DNA of 64,000 nt from Clostridioides difficile_A (GTDB taxonomy: Bacteria; Bacillota; Clostridia; Peptostreptococcales; Peptostreptococcaceae), in contig OX246690.1 in NCBI GenBank assembly GCA_945909635.1, forward strand, positions 620,001-684,000, given 5' to 3'. Positions 8,442-17,167 of this stretch are shown piece by piece. Below the pieces are notes generated by a model, which made no database searches, was not told the DNA's origin, and saw only the letters and a list, made by a program, of their open reading frames with translations. The position numbers were made by a program, and so were the translations under genes. Positions within the stretch are counted from its first letter, which is position 1. Each line of letters opens with the position of its first letter.

Positions 8442-8965
8442 AACAGAAAAGTCCCGTATATGGAATCATTGCAGTACCCATTGAAAAGATAGAATCTAAC
8501 GACTATAATCCAAATACAGTAGCCCCACCAGAAATGCAGTTGTTATATAAAAGTATTAAAGAAGATGGGTATACAATGCCAATTGTTTGTTATTATAATC
8601 AGGAAAAAGACAAGTATGTTATTGTAGATGGTTTCCATCGTTATAGAGTAATGCTTGAAAATAAGGATATCTATGATAGAGAGAATGGACTTCTTCCTGT
8701 TTCAATAATTGATAAATCTCTTGATGAGAGAATGGCAAGTACTATTCGACATAATCGTGCAAGGGGCTCACATAATGTGGATTTAATGAGTACTATTATA
8801 ACTGAACTGTGTGAAATTGGAAAATCTGATGAATGGATATCAAAGCATCTAGGTATGGAGACTGATGAAATTCTTAGATTAAAGCAAATAACTGGATTAT
8901 CTTATTTGTTTAAGGATAAAGAGTTTAATAATTCATGGATTCCGTCTGATTCTGATAATATGTAA
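8438..8965 (+). CDS. IbrB-like ParB N-terminal domain protein
   Basis: This 175-residue protein carries a ParB/sulfiredoxin-like N-terminal domain: VPIEKIESNDYNPN (13-26), KEDGYTMPIV (41-50) and VDGFHRYRV (63-71), the conserved G-H-R box that in ParB proteins binds CTP. The C-terminal third has HTH-like character (SDEWISKHLGMETDEILRLKQ). It overlaps the ibrA-like gene by four bases. The pair matches ibrA-ibrB, where IbrB works with IbrA. No centromere-like partner or ParA is near, so a partition role is unlikely. Function in this host is unknown. Confidence 0.85.
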   Translation: MKQKSPVYGIIAVPIEKIESNDYNPNTVAPPEMQLLYKSIKEDGYTMPIVCYYNQEKDKYVIVDGFHRYRVMLENKDIYDRENGLLPVSIIDKSLDERMASTIRHNRARGSHNVDLMSTIITELCEIGKSDEWISKHLGMETDEILRLKQITGLSYLFKDKEFNNSWIPSDSDNM

Positions 8966-9027
8966 GAAAATTAAGAGTATACATTAAAAATGAAGAGTTT
9001 TAAGTTTATATATAAATACAGAGAAAG

Positions 9028-9074
9028 GGCTGTCTCAAAATGAATTTTTTGGTTCGTGAGACACTCTTTTTTTT
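9028..9074 (+). terminator. terminator after ibrAB-like operon
   Basis: TGTCTCA (9031-9037) pairs with TGAGACA (9057-9063), followed by CTC and an eight-T run. The loop side begins AAAATGA, shared with other terminators of this window. Confidence 0.85.
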
Positions 9075-9108
9075 ATGAAATTAAATATATTTTCATCATT
9101 TTAATAAT

Positions 9109-9150
9109 GAAAAAGAGGCTTATCTATATTTTGAGATAGCCTCTTTTTTA
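9109..9150. terminator. second strong hairpin, probably bidirectional
   Basis: AAAGAGGCT...AGCCTCTTT forms a long stem at 9112-9147 with A and T runs on its two flanks. Its sequence is almost the exact reverse complement of the terminator at 55966-56003. Confidence 0.8.
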
Positions 9151-9154
9151 TTTA

Positions 9155-9404
9155 TATAAATGTTAATACCATATATGAATGTAGAAGTCTTAATACTATA
9201 TTTGTATAAATGTTAATACCATATATGAACGTAGAAGTCTTAATACTATATTTGTGTAAATGTTAATATCATATACGAATGTAGAAGTCTTAATATTATA
9301 TTTGTATAAATGTTAATATCATATATGAATGTAGAAGTCCTAATATTATATTTGTATAAATGCTAATACCATACATGAATATAGAAGTCTTAATACTATA
9401 TATG
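9155..9404. repeat. 50-bp tandem repeat, five units
   Basis: Five head-to-tail 50-base units start at 9155, 9205, 9255, 9305 and 9355, each beginning TRTAAATGYTAATAYCATAY and ending in ACTATATTTG or a near match. Divergence is a few bases per unit. There are no spacers and no open frame across the array. The rest of the 8966-9901 gap has no supported gene. Confidence 0.92.
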
Positions 9405-9901
9405 AAGATATGAATTTTAAGACTAGATAATGAAAATGTAATTATTAAAATCATATATGAAGCATGCTTTTATAATGCAACTAAATAAAATTATAAAATA
9501 AATAGACTTGTTTTATTTAAGCTAGATTTAGATTTTAGAAAATAAAATCATAAAATTCGATAAATTTTAAAAATGATTTATTGATTGAAAAAATAGTATT
9601 AAAATATCAATTTTTATTTATTTTAGTGATAAAGAGTAACATTTTGACGAGAAATAAATATTATATAGTAAATAGTAATTGTGTTATAAGAAATTGTATA
9701 AATTCTATACTGATTATTTAGAATGAATATTTATACAAAATTAGTTGAGTAGACAAATTTTAAGAATAAAAGAGGAACAAAAAAGATACTCGTTTATTTC
9801 TGTTAAAGTTCTATTAAAACCACTGATTATAATATAACACAAGTATAAAATTATTAAAAATAATACTATTTTAAAATTCGAAAAATTAAGGAGGATAATT
9901 A

Positions 9902-10123
9902 ATGGAATATTTAAAAGAGGATAAACAAGATTATTGTTATGAATTTGCTAGACCATACATTAATCATCAAATTTATGATGACACATACAATCCAAAAACA
10001 GCATTAAGAAGAGGTACTTTATTTCCTGAGTTGGATTTAATAGAGTCAAATAACTACAATGATTGGTTATATGAAAATCCTAAAAATAGAGTTAGAGAGA
10101 AAAAAGGGGGTAGTATGTACTAA
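9902..10123 (+). CDS. cotJA: spore coat associated protein CotJA
   Basis: A 73-residue protein with the CotJA core: YEFARPYINHQIYDDTYNP (18-36) and ALRRGTLFPELDL (39-51). CotJA belongs to the spore coat cotJ operon and is made in the mother cell during sporulation. ATG 9902 follows AAGGAGG. The stop overlaps the cotJB start by one base (TAATG). In B. subtilis the operon is under SigE; no clean sporulation promoter could be picked in the AT-rich 5' region. Confidence 0.9.
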   Translation: MEYLKEDKQDYCYEFARPYINHQIYDDTYNPKTALRRGTLFPELDLIESNNYNDWLYENPKNRVREKKGGSMY

Positions 10124-10386
10124 TGTCATTAAATAGAAGAGAACTTTTAGAGAGAATTTCAGAATATCAATTTGCTTGTATAGAATTAAATTTATATTTG
10201 GATAACAATCCAAGAGATGAGGAAGCTCTTGATTCATACAGTAGATACTGCGATAAATTTACACAAGCTATGTGTGATTATGAGTCTAAGTATGGGGCAT
10301 TAACTAATTTTGGTTATGAATCAAGTGAATATCCTTGGTCATGGGTATCAGAGCCTTGGCCATGGGACAAGTCATTTTATAAATAA
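10123..10386 (+). CDS. cotJB: spore coat protein CotJB
   Basis: This 87-residue protein shows the CotJB pattern: LLERISEYQFACIELNLYLD (8-27), PRDEEALDSY and the Trp-rich tail YPWSWVSEPWPWD. It lies between cotJA and cotJC, overlapping the former by one base. CotJB is a coat component that assembles with CotJC. Recalled C. difficile nomenclature calls a protein of this operon CotF; I could not check this. Confidence 0.9.
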   Translation: MSLNRRELLERISEYQFACIELNLYLDNNPRDEEALDSYSRYCDKFTQAMCDYESKYGALTNFGYESSEYPWSWVSEPWPWDKSFYK

Positions 10387-10445
10387 AATTATACAGTATT
10401 AAGATTAGATTTACTATTAAATATATTAAGGAGGAGTAAGATAAT

Positions 10446-11018
10446 ATGTGGATTTACCAAAAAACACTGGAACATCCAGTTAACATAAGACAAGCAGACC
10501 CTAGAATGGCAAAATATATAATGACTCAGTTGGGAGGACCTAATGGTGAGCTGGCAGCTGCAACTAGATATCTTCAACAAAGATACACTATGCCAACAGG
10601 AAAATCTCGTGCACTTTTAACTGATATAGGTACAGAAGAAATGGCTCATGTTGAGATAATTTCTTCAATGTTATATCAATTAATAAGTAGCTGTACTCCA
10701 GAAGAGCTTAAAGCTGCTGGACTTGGAACTAATTATGCTACTTTTGGACATGGTCTTCAGCCAGTTGATTCTAATGGAGTAAACTTTACTACAAGTTATA
10801 TTAATGTCTTTGGCGATGCTGTAACTGATTTACATGAGGATATGGCTGCTGAACAAAAAGCATTGGCTACGTACTATCAATTAATAAATTTAACTGATGA
10901 CCCAGATTTGAAGGATATCTTAAGATTTTTAGGTGAGAGGGAAGTAGTGCATTATCAAAGATTTGGTGAAGCACTAATGGATGTTTACGAGTTTACAGAA
11001 TGTAAACATCAGTTCTAA
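10446..11018 (+). CDS. cotJC: CotJC/CotCB, manganese catalase-like spore coat protein
   Basis: A 190-residue ferritin-like protein of the manganese catalase family. Metal-ligand regions are visible: GGPNGELAAATRYLQQ (around residues 24-39, with the first Glu), DIGTEEMAHVEIIS (Glu-x2-His, about 60-73), DMAAEQKALATY (Glu, about 138) and GEREVVHYQRF (Glu-x3-His, about 166). It is a spore-coat catalase; in C. difficile the orthologue is generally called CotCB. It has its own AAGGAGG site and follows cotJB by 59 bases in the same operon. Confidence 0.92.
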   Translation: MWIYQKTLEHPVNIRQADPRMAKYIMTQLGGPNGELAAATRYLQQRYTMPTGKSRALLTDIGTEEMAHVEIISSMLYQLISSCTPEELKAAGLGTNYATFGHGLQPVDSNGVNFTTSYINVFGDAVTDLHEDMAAEQKALATYYQLINLTDDPDLKDILRFLGEREVVHYQRFGEALMDVYEFTECKHQF

Positions 11019-11043
11019 TAAAATAATAATAAAATAATAAAAG

Positions 11044-11090
11044 GAAGGTGCTTCAAAATGAGCTTTTAGTTTATGAGGCATCTTCTTTTT
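11044..11090 (+). terminator. terminator of the cotJ operon
   Basis: GAAGGTGCTTC (11044-11054) pairs imperfectly with GAGGCATCTTC (11075-11085), followed by TTTTT. The loop begins AAAATGAG, like other terminators here. Confidence 0.8.
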
Positions 11091-11184
11091 GTATGAAATA
11101 AAATAAATCAATCTCTTTATATATAAATTAGTCTTATAAATAATTAAATAAATATAAAAAATTTAAGAATTAAAATATGTCAAC

Positions 11185-11232
11185 TTGACATGATAATTAT
11201 GATAGAATATAATACTTACTAAAAGTAAGTAT
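11185..11232 (+). promoter_or_regulatory. consensus promoter with HxlR-type operator
   Basis: TTGACA (11185-11190) and TATAAT (11208-11213) are both perfect consensus with a 17-base spacer. A perfect palindrome ATACTTACT-AAA-AGTAAGTAT (11212-11232) overlaps the end of the -10 box and the expected transcription start. A repressor bound there would block initiation. The HxlR protein encoded next is the obvious candidate. Confidence 0.85.
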
Positions 11233-11261
11233 ATGATTTCGAGCTAATTAAGGAGGAGAAT

Positions 11262-11600
11262 ATGGAAAAATATTTACCTGCTTGTCCAGTAGAAATAACG
11301 CTACAAATGATAGGTGACAAATGGAAGTTTTTGATATTAAGAGAATTAATAAGAGGTAAAAAACGTTTTGGAGAATTAAGTGAATCAATTGATAATATAA
11401 GTCAAAAAATGTTGTCTCAAAATCTAAAAAGTATGGAAGAAGATGGTCTAGTGCATCGTGAGGTATATGAACAATTTCCACCTAAAGTTGAATATTCTTT
11501 GACTGAATTAGGGATGACTTTACGACCTATATTAGTTTCTCTGTTTGAATGGGGCAATATGTATAAAGAGTATAGTGAAAAGGAGAGTAAAGATGAATAG
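11262..11600 (+). CDS. HxlR family winged-helix regulator
   Basis: This 112-residue protein is a full-length HxlR-type regulator. It has CPVEITLQMIGDKWKFLIL (about 8-26) with the early Cys typical of redox or electrophile-sensing members, then GKKRFGELSESIDNISQKML (32-51) and the wing KVEYSLTELG. ATG 11262 follows AAGGAGGAG. Its last eight bases overlap the fabF start, so the two genes are translationally coupled. The perfect operator at its promoter implies autoregulation and joint control of the downstream FabF. Confidence 0.9.
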   Translation: MEKYLPACPVEITLQMIGDKWKFLILRELIRGKKRFGELSESIDNISQKMLSQNLKSMEEDGLVHREVYEQFPPKVEYSLTELGMTLRPILVSLFEWGNMYKEYSEKESKDE

Positions 11601-12828
11601 AGTAGTAATCACTGGGATTGGAATAGTATCCCCTATAGGAAATAATATTGAAGAATTTTGGAGTAATGTAAAAGCAGGTAATCATGGTATACAGATGATA
11701 GATAGGTTTGACACTAAAGATTTTCCTGTAAAAGTAGCAGGGCAAGTAAAAGGTTTTAATCCTTTATTATCATTCTCTAAGAAGGAACTTAGACATAATG
11801 ACTTGTATTGCCAATATGCAGTAGAAGCTACAAGACAGGCTATTTCTGACTGTGGAACTGATTTTAAAGAATTAGACCCTTATCGTATAGGAGTTATAGT
11901 TGGTAGTGGGATAGGTGGAATAAATACTTTGGAAAGTGAATATGGAAAATTTATTGAGAAGGGAAGTAGACGAGTTTCACCATTTACGATACCAATGCTA
12001 ATCTCAAATATGGCTGCTGGAACGATTGCTATTAAATATGGATTTAAGGGAATCAATTATGCTTTAGTATCTGCTTGTGCGACATCTACTCATACAATAG
12101 GGGAAGCATTTGAGGCTATTAAATGTGGAAGATTAGATGTCTGTGTAGCTGGTGGTTCTGAAGCAGCTATAACTGAATTTACATTAGCTGGATTCAATAA
12201 TATGAAAGCATTGAGTGATAGTGACGACCCTGACAGAGCATCAATTCCTTTTGATAAAGATAGAAATGGATTTGTCATGGGTGAGGGAGGAGCTATTTTA
12301 ATATTAGAGAGTTTAGAAAATGCAAAGAAAAGAAATGCAAAGATTTATGCAGAGGTAATTGGGTATGGTGCTACAGAAGATGCATACCATATTACTAGTC
12401 CAGACCCTACAGGAGAAGCAGCTTGTCAGGCTATCTTGATTGCATGTAATGAGGGTGGAATTAATCCAAGTGAGATTGATTATATTAATGCTCATGGTAC
12501 TTCTACTCCAATTAATGATAAATACGAGACGAATGCGATAAAACTGGCATTAAAAGATTCAGCTAACGATGTACTTATAAGTTCTACAAAGTCAATGACA
12601 GGGCATTTGTTGGGAGCAGCAGGGGCATTGGAAGCAATAGTTTGTGTAAAAGCTATAGATGATAATTTTGTTCCTATGACTGTAGGTTATAAGAATTTTG
12701 ACCCAGATTGTGATTTGAATTATGTTGTTAATGGTGGAATTGAGAAAGAAGTGAAATACACTATTTCTAATTCATTAGGATTTGGTGGGCATAATGCTAC
12801 TATTTGTATAAAGAAGTTTGAGGAATAG
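11593..12828 (+). CDS. fabF: beta-ketoacyl-ACP synthase II (FabF), stand-alone paralogue
   Basis: A 411-residue condensing enzyme with the complete KAS II triad: Cys162 in SACATSTHTIGEA, His301 in NAHGTSTPIND and His338 in KSMTGHLLGAAGA. The C-terminal NSLGFGGHNA loop is also intact. It elongates acyl-ACP with malonyl-ACP in fatty acid synthesis. ATG 11593 lies within the end of the HxlR gene, preceded by AGGAGAG; a longer frame upstream reads through the HxlR gene in another frame and is not used. No other fab or acyl carrier gene adjoins, so this is a regulator-linked extra FabF and not part of a main fab operon. Confidence 0.92.
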   Translation: MNRVVITGIGIVSPIGNNIEEFWSNVKAGNHGIQMIDRFDTKDFPVKVAGQVKGFNPLLSFSKKELRHNDLYCQYAVEATRQAISDCGTDFKELDPYRIGVIVGSGIGGINTLESEYGKFIEKGSRRVSPFTIPMLISNMAAGTIAIKYGFKGINYALVSACATSTHTIGEAFEAIKCGRLDVCVAGGSEAAITEFTLAGFNNMKALSDSDDPDRASIPFDKDRNGFVMGEGGAILILESLENAKKRNAKIYAEVIGYGATEDAYHITSPDPTGEAACQAILIACNEGGINPSEIDYINAHGTSTPINDKYETNAIKLALKDSANDVLISSTKSMTGHLLGAAGALEAIVCVKAIDDNFVPMTVGYKNFDPDCDLNYVVNGGIEKEVKYTISNSLGFGGHNATICIKKFEE

Positions 12829-13070
12829 TAGTAAGAATAAGCAAAATTAAAATAAGACTTTCCTTTATTTTTCCAAAAATGTATTGTATTATTGATTCAG
12901 TAGTAAATGCAATGAAATCATATATCAATAATCATTTAGTATTTGCATTATAGTATCATTTAGTTATATTTATTAAATATAAAGAGTAAATAATAAAGAT
13001 TATATATTTAGTGAATTAAGAGCTATATTTGTTGATATTGTACAGAATTATTGGGAGAAGGAGGAAAAGC

Positions 13071-14645
13071 ATGAAAAAAGATACATCTCATGTTATCAAA
13101 CGGGCAGAGAACTTTCAGGTAATTTTGATTGGAGAAGGACTGATAGTTGGTGCTGTGGCTGGTTTGATTGTACTTTTATATAGGATACTTTTGGGGCGAG
13201 CTGGTATCTGGCTTAGCCAAATTTTGACGTTTGTAGAAGGTTCTACAATAAAAATAATAGCTTGGTTTGCAGTGCTTGCACTACTTGCTTGGATTGTAGC
13301 AAAGCTTGTAGACTTAGAGCCAATGATTTCTGGAAGTGGTATTCCTCAGCTTGAGGGAGAAATGACAGGAAAAATCAAGCAGGTATGGTGGCGTGTGTTG
13401 CCAACTAAATTTATTGGAGGGTTTTTGGCACTTATGGGAGGTCTTGCATTGGGAAGAGAAGGACCTTCTATTCAGCTTGGTGCTATGGCAGGGAAAGGTA
13501 TCTCTAGAGCGCTTGATAGAGGTAAGACAGAGGAAAAATTTCTGTTAACCTGTGGGGCAAGTGCTGGATTGTCAGCAGCATTTCATGCGCCATTAGCAGG
13601 TGTTATGTTTTCGCTTGAAGAAGTTCATAAGAACTTTTCAGTGTCTGTTTTAATTTCTGTGATGACAGCATCTTTGACAGCAGATTATATCTCAGCTAAT
13701 TTTCTAGGGATTGAGTCTGTGTTCCAGTTTGACATTGGTCATGTATTGCCACAGAATTATTATGGATTGATAGTGATTCTAGGTGTGATTCTTGGAGTTA
13801 TGGGAGCATTTTATAACTGGTTTACTTTATATGTGCAGTCTTTATATAAAAAGATTCCTAAAATCGGTACATTTGGTAAACTGCTGATTCCATTCAGTAT
13901 GGCTGGTATTCTTGGACTTATGATGCCTCAAGTGCTAGGAAGTGGGCACAATTTGGTGGAGTCACTTACAAGTCATGAATATCTTTTTGGGATGGTTGTT
14001 TTGATTTTTGTCGTACGCTTTATATTTTCAGCTGTTAGTTTTGGGTCAGGTGCACCAGGTGGCATCTTTTTTCCGTTGCTTGTTTTAGGAGCATTTATAG
14101 GTGGAATATTTGGAATGATAGGTGTTAAGGTTTTTGGAATGAACCCAGATTATATAAATAATTTTGTGCTTTTGGCTATGGCAGGATATTTTACAGCTAT
14201 TGTACGTGCACCTTTGACTGGTATTATATTAATTTTTGAAATGACGGGTTCTGTTAGTCAAATGCTTTCACTATCTGTAATTTCGATTGTGGCATATATT
14301 GTGGCTACTCTTATGAAATCAAAACCTATTTATGAAAGTCTTTTGGAGCGATTACTTGAGAAAAATGGAGAACCTGCTCCTAAAGAGAGGGGAGAAAAGA
14401 TACTAGACCAGTTTTCTGTTATGTTTGGTTCTCCTGTTGCAAACAAAAAAATTCAGGATATACAATGGCCAGAGAATTGTCTTCTGGTAGCTATTCAAAG
14501 AGGTGGTGAAGAGATTATTCCTAGAGGGAAAACTATTCTTAAGCCAAGTGATATAATTGTGACTATGACAGATGAGAGAGACAGTGGTGTTGTGTATGAT
14601 AGGATGGAGAATTTGTGTAAAGAGAATACTTCCCATATTTTATAG
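13071..14645 (+). CDS. ClC family chloride channel/H+ antiporter with C-terminal TrkA-C domain
   Basis: This 524-residue membrane protein carries the ClC anion-binding motifs GSGIP (88-92), GREGP (128-132, including the gating Glu130) and GSGAPGG (325-331). The gating glutamate favours a chloride/proton exchanger or fluoride-independent ClC channel-like transporter. After the 10 or more membrane segments, residues about 445-520 form an RCK/TrkA-C ligand domain (ending in IIPRGKTILKPSDIIVTMTDE, split here as IIPRGKTIL and PSDIIVTMTDE). ATG 13071 is chosen because GGAGG lies eight bases before it; an in-frame upstream TTG lacks such a site. It is monocistronic by appearance. Confidence 0.92.
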   Translation: MKKDTSHVIKRAENFQVILIGEGLIVGAVAGLIVLLYRILLGRAGIWLSQILTFVEGSTIKIIAWFAVLALLAWIVAKLVDLEPMISGSGIPQLEGEMTGKIKQVWWRVLPTKFIGGFLALMGGLALGREGPSIQLGAMAGKGISRALDRGKTEEKFLLTCGASAGLSAAFHAPLAGVMFSLEEVHKNFSVSVLISVMTASLTADYISANFLGIESVFQFDIGHVLPQNYYGLIVILGVILGVMGAFYNWFTLYVQSLYKKIPKIGTFGKLLIPFSMAGILGLMMPQVLGSGHNLVESLTSHEYLFGMVVLIFVVRFIFSAVSFGSGAPGGIFFPLLVLGAFIGGIFGMIGVKVFGMNPDYINNFVLLAMAGYFTAIVRAPLTGIILIFEMTGSVSQMLSLSVISIVAYIVATLMKSKPIYESLLERLLEKNGEPAPKERGEKILDQFSVMFGSPVANKKIQDIQWPENCLLVAIQRGGEEIIPRGKTILKPSDIIVTMTDERDSGVVYDRMENLCKENTSHIL

Positions 14646-14839
14646 ATAAGTGATAATATTAAATTAAGTAAAGAGTTAGTTATTGAGTGGTATGAGAAAA
14701 TGAAAGTGTAGGATTTTAGATGTAAAGAGTTTGAAAAATAAATTGATTGTATGTAAAATGATAGATTAAATTTTATTGAAATAGTAAATTAAAGCTTATT
14801 GAACTGAAAAAATAAATTTAGAAAAAGGAAGATTTAAGT

Positions 14840-15589
14840 ATGTGTGATGAATTTGTAAACTTGACAGTAGAAAATCTTGCCAATGAACATTTATGTTGTA
14901 TTATCCGTACAAGAAAGCTACATCAAGGTATTGAAGCCAAAAAGCAATGGATTTCTGAAAGATTAAGAGAAGGGCATACCTTTAGAAAATTGAATGTCAA
15001 AGGTACTGTATTTATTGAGTATGCACCCCTTGAGACTGCATGGGTTCCAATTACTGGTGATAACTATTATTATATCTATTGCTTATGGGTATTGGGTGAT
15101 TATAAAGGAAAAGGGTATGCGAAATCGTTAATGGAGTATTGTGTGGAAGATGCTAAAAAGAATGGAAAATCTGGCGTTTGTATGCTTGGGGCAAAAAAAC
15201 AAAAAGCATGGCTTTCAGACCAATCATTTGCGAAAAAATTTGGATTTGAGGTCGTCGATACTACTGATAATGGATATGAGCTACTTGCACTTTCTTTTGA
15301 CGGAACAACACCAGTGTTCAAGCAAAATGCAAAATCGTGTGAAATCGAGAGTGAGGAACTAACTATTTATTATGATATGCAATGTCCATTTATCTATCAA
15401 AATATTGAACGATTAAGAGATTATTGCACAACACATGATGTTCCAGCTTCATTTATTCAAATAGACACATTACAAAAAGCAAAGGAATTACCTTGTGTTT
15501 TTAATAACTTCGCATTATTTTACAAGGGGAAGTTTGAAACAGTAAATTTAATAGATGTTGCGTATTTGAAAAAAATGCTAAATAAATGA
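14840..15589 (+). CDS. GNAT N-acetyltransferase with C-terminal YoaP domain
   Basis: A 249-residue two-domain protein. Residues 1-150 form an acetyltransferase fold with the acetyl-CoA loop WVLGDYKGKGYAKSLMEY (about 86-103). Residues 170-249 form the YoaP-like domain, with DMQCPFIYQNIERLRDYC (about 180-197) and a final FALFYKGKFET. The same architecture is found in B. subtilis YoaP and relatives of unknown substrate. ATG 14840 follows AAAAGGAAG. A hairpin follows the gene. Confidence 0.88.
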   Translation: MCDEFVNLTVENLANEHLCCIIRTRKLHQGIEAKKQWISERLREGHTFRKLNVKGTVFIEYAPLETAWVPITGDNYYYIYCLWVLGDYKGKGYAKSLMEYCVEDAKKNGKSGVCMLGAKKQKAWLSDQSFAKKFGFEVVDTTDNGYELLALSFDGTTPVFKQNAKSCEIESEELTIYYDMQCPFIYQNIERLRDYCTTHDVPASFIQIDTLQKAKELPCVFNNFALFYKGKFETVNLIDVAYLKKMLNK

Positions 15590-15617
15590 TAGAGAATAAT
15601 ATTCTATATCAATGTAG

Positions 15618-15649
15618 TGGCGGAAGTCTTTTGATTTTCCGCCATATTT
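15618..15649 (+). terminator. hairpin after YoaP-type gene
   Basis: TGGCGGAA (15618-15625) pairs with TTCCGCCA (15637-15644). The tail is only ATATTTG, so it is a weak terminator. Confidence 0.6.
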
Positions 15650-15865
15650 GTGTGCAGATAAATTGCTAGTTCTAATTATGACTTAAAATAACATAATTAA
15701 GAGGGCTATTTTAGAAATCTTATAATTTTAATTTAGAGTATGTATTCATTTTTTATATCTTATAAATAAGACATGATTTTTTAGAAATTCAAGTATTGTA
15801 CAGATAAGATTGACTTATATTGACGTATTTAGTTATTCTAGATTTAAGAGAAGAGAGGTGGCTAT

Positions 15866-16876
15866 ATGAATTTGATTTTGAATGATATTCTTAGGACTGT
15901 TGTATTAAGTGATTTGTGTATAGTTATCCTATTGAGTTTTAGAATGACTATATTTAAAAGGTTTAGCAAAAGATTTAATTATTATGTTTGGTTGATTGTG
16001 ATTATTAAGTTATTACTACCATTTACATACTATACTTTTACATTTAATAGGAGGGAATATCAATATACTATTAGTAAGGTGTATTTAGAAAATTTTAATA
16101 CTATCTTTACTTCGAAAAACAGTATTTTATTATTTATTTGGATTGCTAGTATAATAGTATATTTGGTTTATATTAGTTGGAGATACATTAAGATTAAAAT
16201 TTTGATGAATGATTTATCCTATGATGTTGAGGATAATGAGATAAAAAATCTTTATGAGAATTTATTAAAGGAGCTTAGTATAAATAAAAAGATACAACTT
16301 AAATATTCTTATGAAGTTGAAACACCAGTGTTTTTTAATTCAAGTGTCATTTTACCTCCTTATGATTATACATTAAAGGAGCTGGATTGGATATTTAGAC
16401 ATGAGCTTATGCATTTTAAGAGTAAAGACCTTTATGTTAAGTATTTGGTGCTATTTTTAAAATGTGTTTATTGGTTTAATCCTTTTATATATATAATGGA
16501 GAAGTTTATAGATTTGGATTGCGAATTTTATTGTGATGAAAGGGTTTTAAAGAACCGTACTGTAGAGGAGAGACAGGACTATGCGCTTACTATAATAAGT
16601 GCGATGAGGAAAGGTTCAAGTCATTCAAATAAGTTTGTGGCTGGTTTACATAAGGAGTCAGATATTAGAAAAAGAGTGTCTAATATGTTTAATGAAAGAT
16701 ATAGAAATGGTGTTTTTATGGTGGTAATTTTATGTTTGTTATCTTCTATTACATATTTTAGATTTGATACAATCTGTTATAATCCATTGATTTATCCAAT
16801 GCATAAGCAGTCACCTATTGAAAATAGAGCTAATTCAAAACCAACATATGAGTTTAATATTCATGTAGATGATTAA
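15866..16876 (+). CDS. M56 (BlaR1-type) membrane metallopeptidase without sensor domain
   Basis: The 336-residue protein has N-terminal membrane segments (about 10-28, 38-56, 88-106), the zinc motif HELMH (179-183) in FRHELMHF, and a membrane segment near 192-206. A second metal-ligand region follows in CEFYCDERVL (about 219-228). Another membrane helix lies at about 286-302. The C-terminus stops shortly after, so the penicillin-binding sensor domain of BlaR1/MecR1 is absent. Such proteins cleave a BlaI-type repressor or relay an envelope signal. There is no repressor next to it; the nearest BlaI is at 18039. ATG 15866 follows AGAGAGGTGG. Confidence 0.85.
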   Translation: MNLILNDILRTVVLSDLCIVILLSFRMTIFKRFSKRFNYYVWLIVIIKLLLPFTYYTFTFNRREYQYTISKVYLENFNTIFTSKNSILLFIWIASIIVYLVYISWRYIKIKILMNDLSYDVEDNEIKNLYENLLKELSINKKIQLKYSYEVETPVFFNSSVILPPYDYTLKELDWIFRHELMHFKSKDLYVKYLVLFLKCVYWFNPFIYIMEKFIDLDCEFYCDERVLKNRTVEERQDYALTIISAMRKGSSHSNKFVAGLHKESDIRKRVSNMFNERYRNGVFMVVILCLLSSITYFRFDTICYNPLIYPMHKQSPIENRANSKPTYEFNIHVDD

Positions 16877-17167
16877 TATATAAAATTATCATATAAAGAG
16901 GTTTTAGGCATATAAAATTGATAATCAGTTTTTTGTGCATTAAGTAATTATGAAGAAGTATTTATTAATTTATTATATAAATTAAGTAATTTTGATTGTA
17001 AAGAGTTTTATTCTTACCTGTGACAATATAAATCATATTTTTAGATATTTTCTTTGATTATAGTATTTTAGTTGTATAATACATTATTGTCTATAAAGGT
17101 GTTAGTTATAGTAATCGAATGGATAAATAGAGTATTTAAAATAATTAGTTTATAAGGAGAAATATTT

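Noticed and set aside
8438..8965. Chromosome or plasmid partition ParB
   Set aside because: No ParA gene and no parS-like site nearby; gene overlap with the DUF3440 gene supports the IbrB reading.
9155..9404. Possible CRISPR array
   Set aside because: Repeats are contiguous 50-base units with no unique spacers, and no cas genes are in the window.
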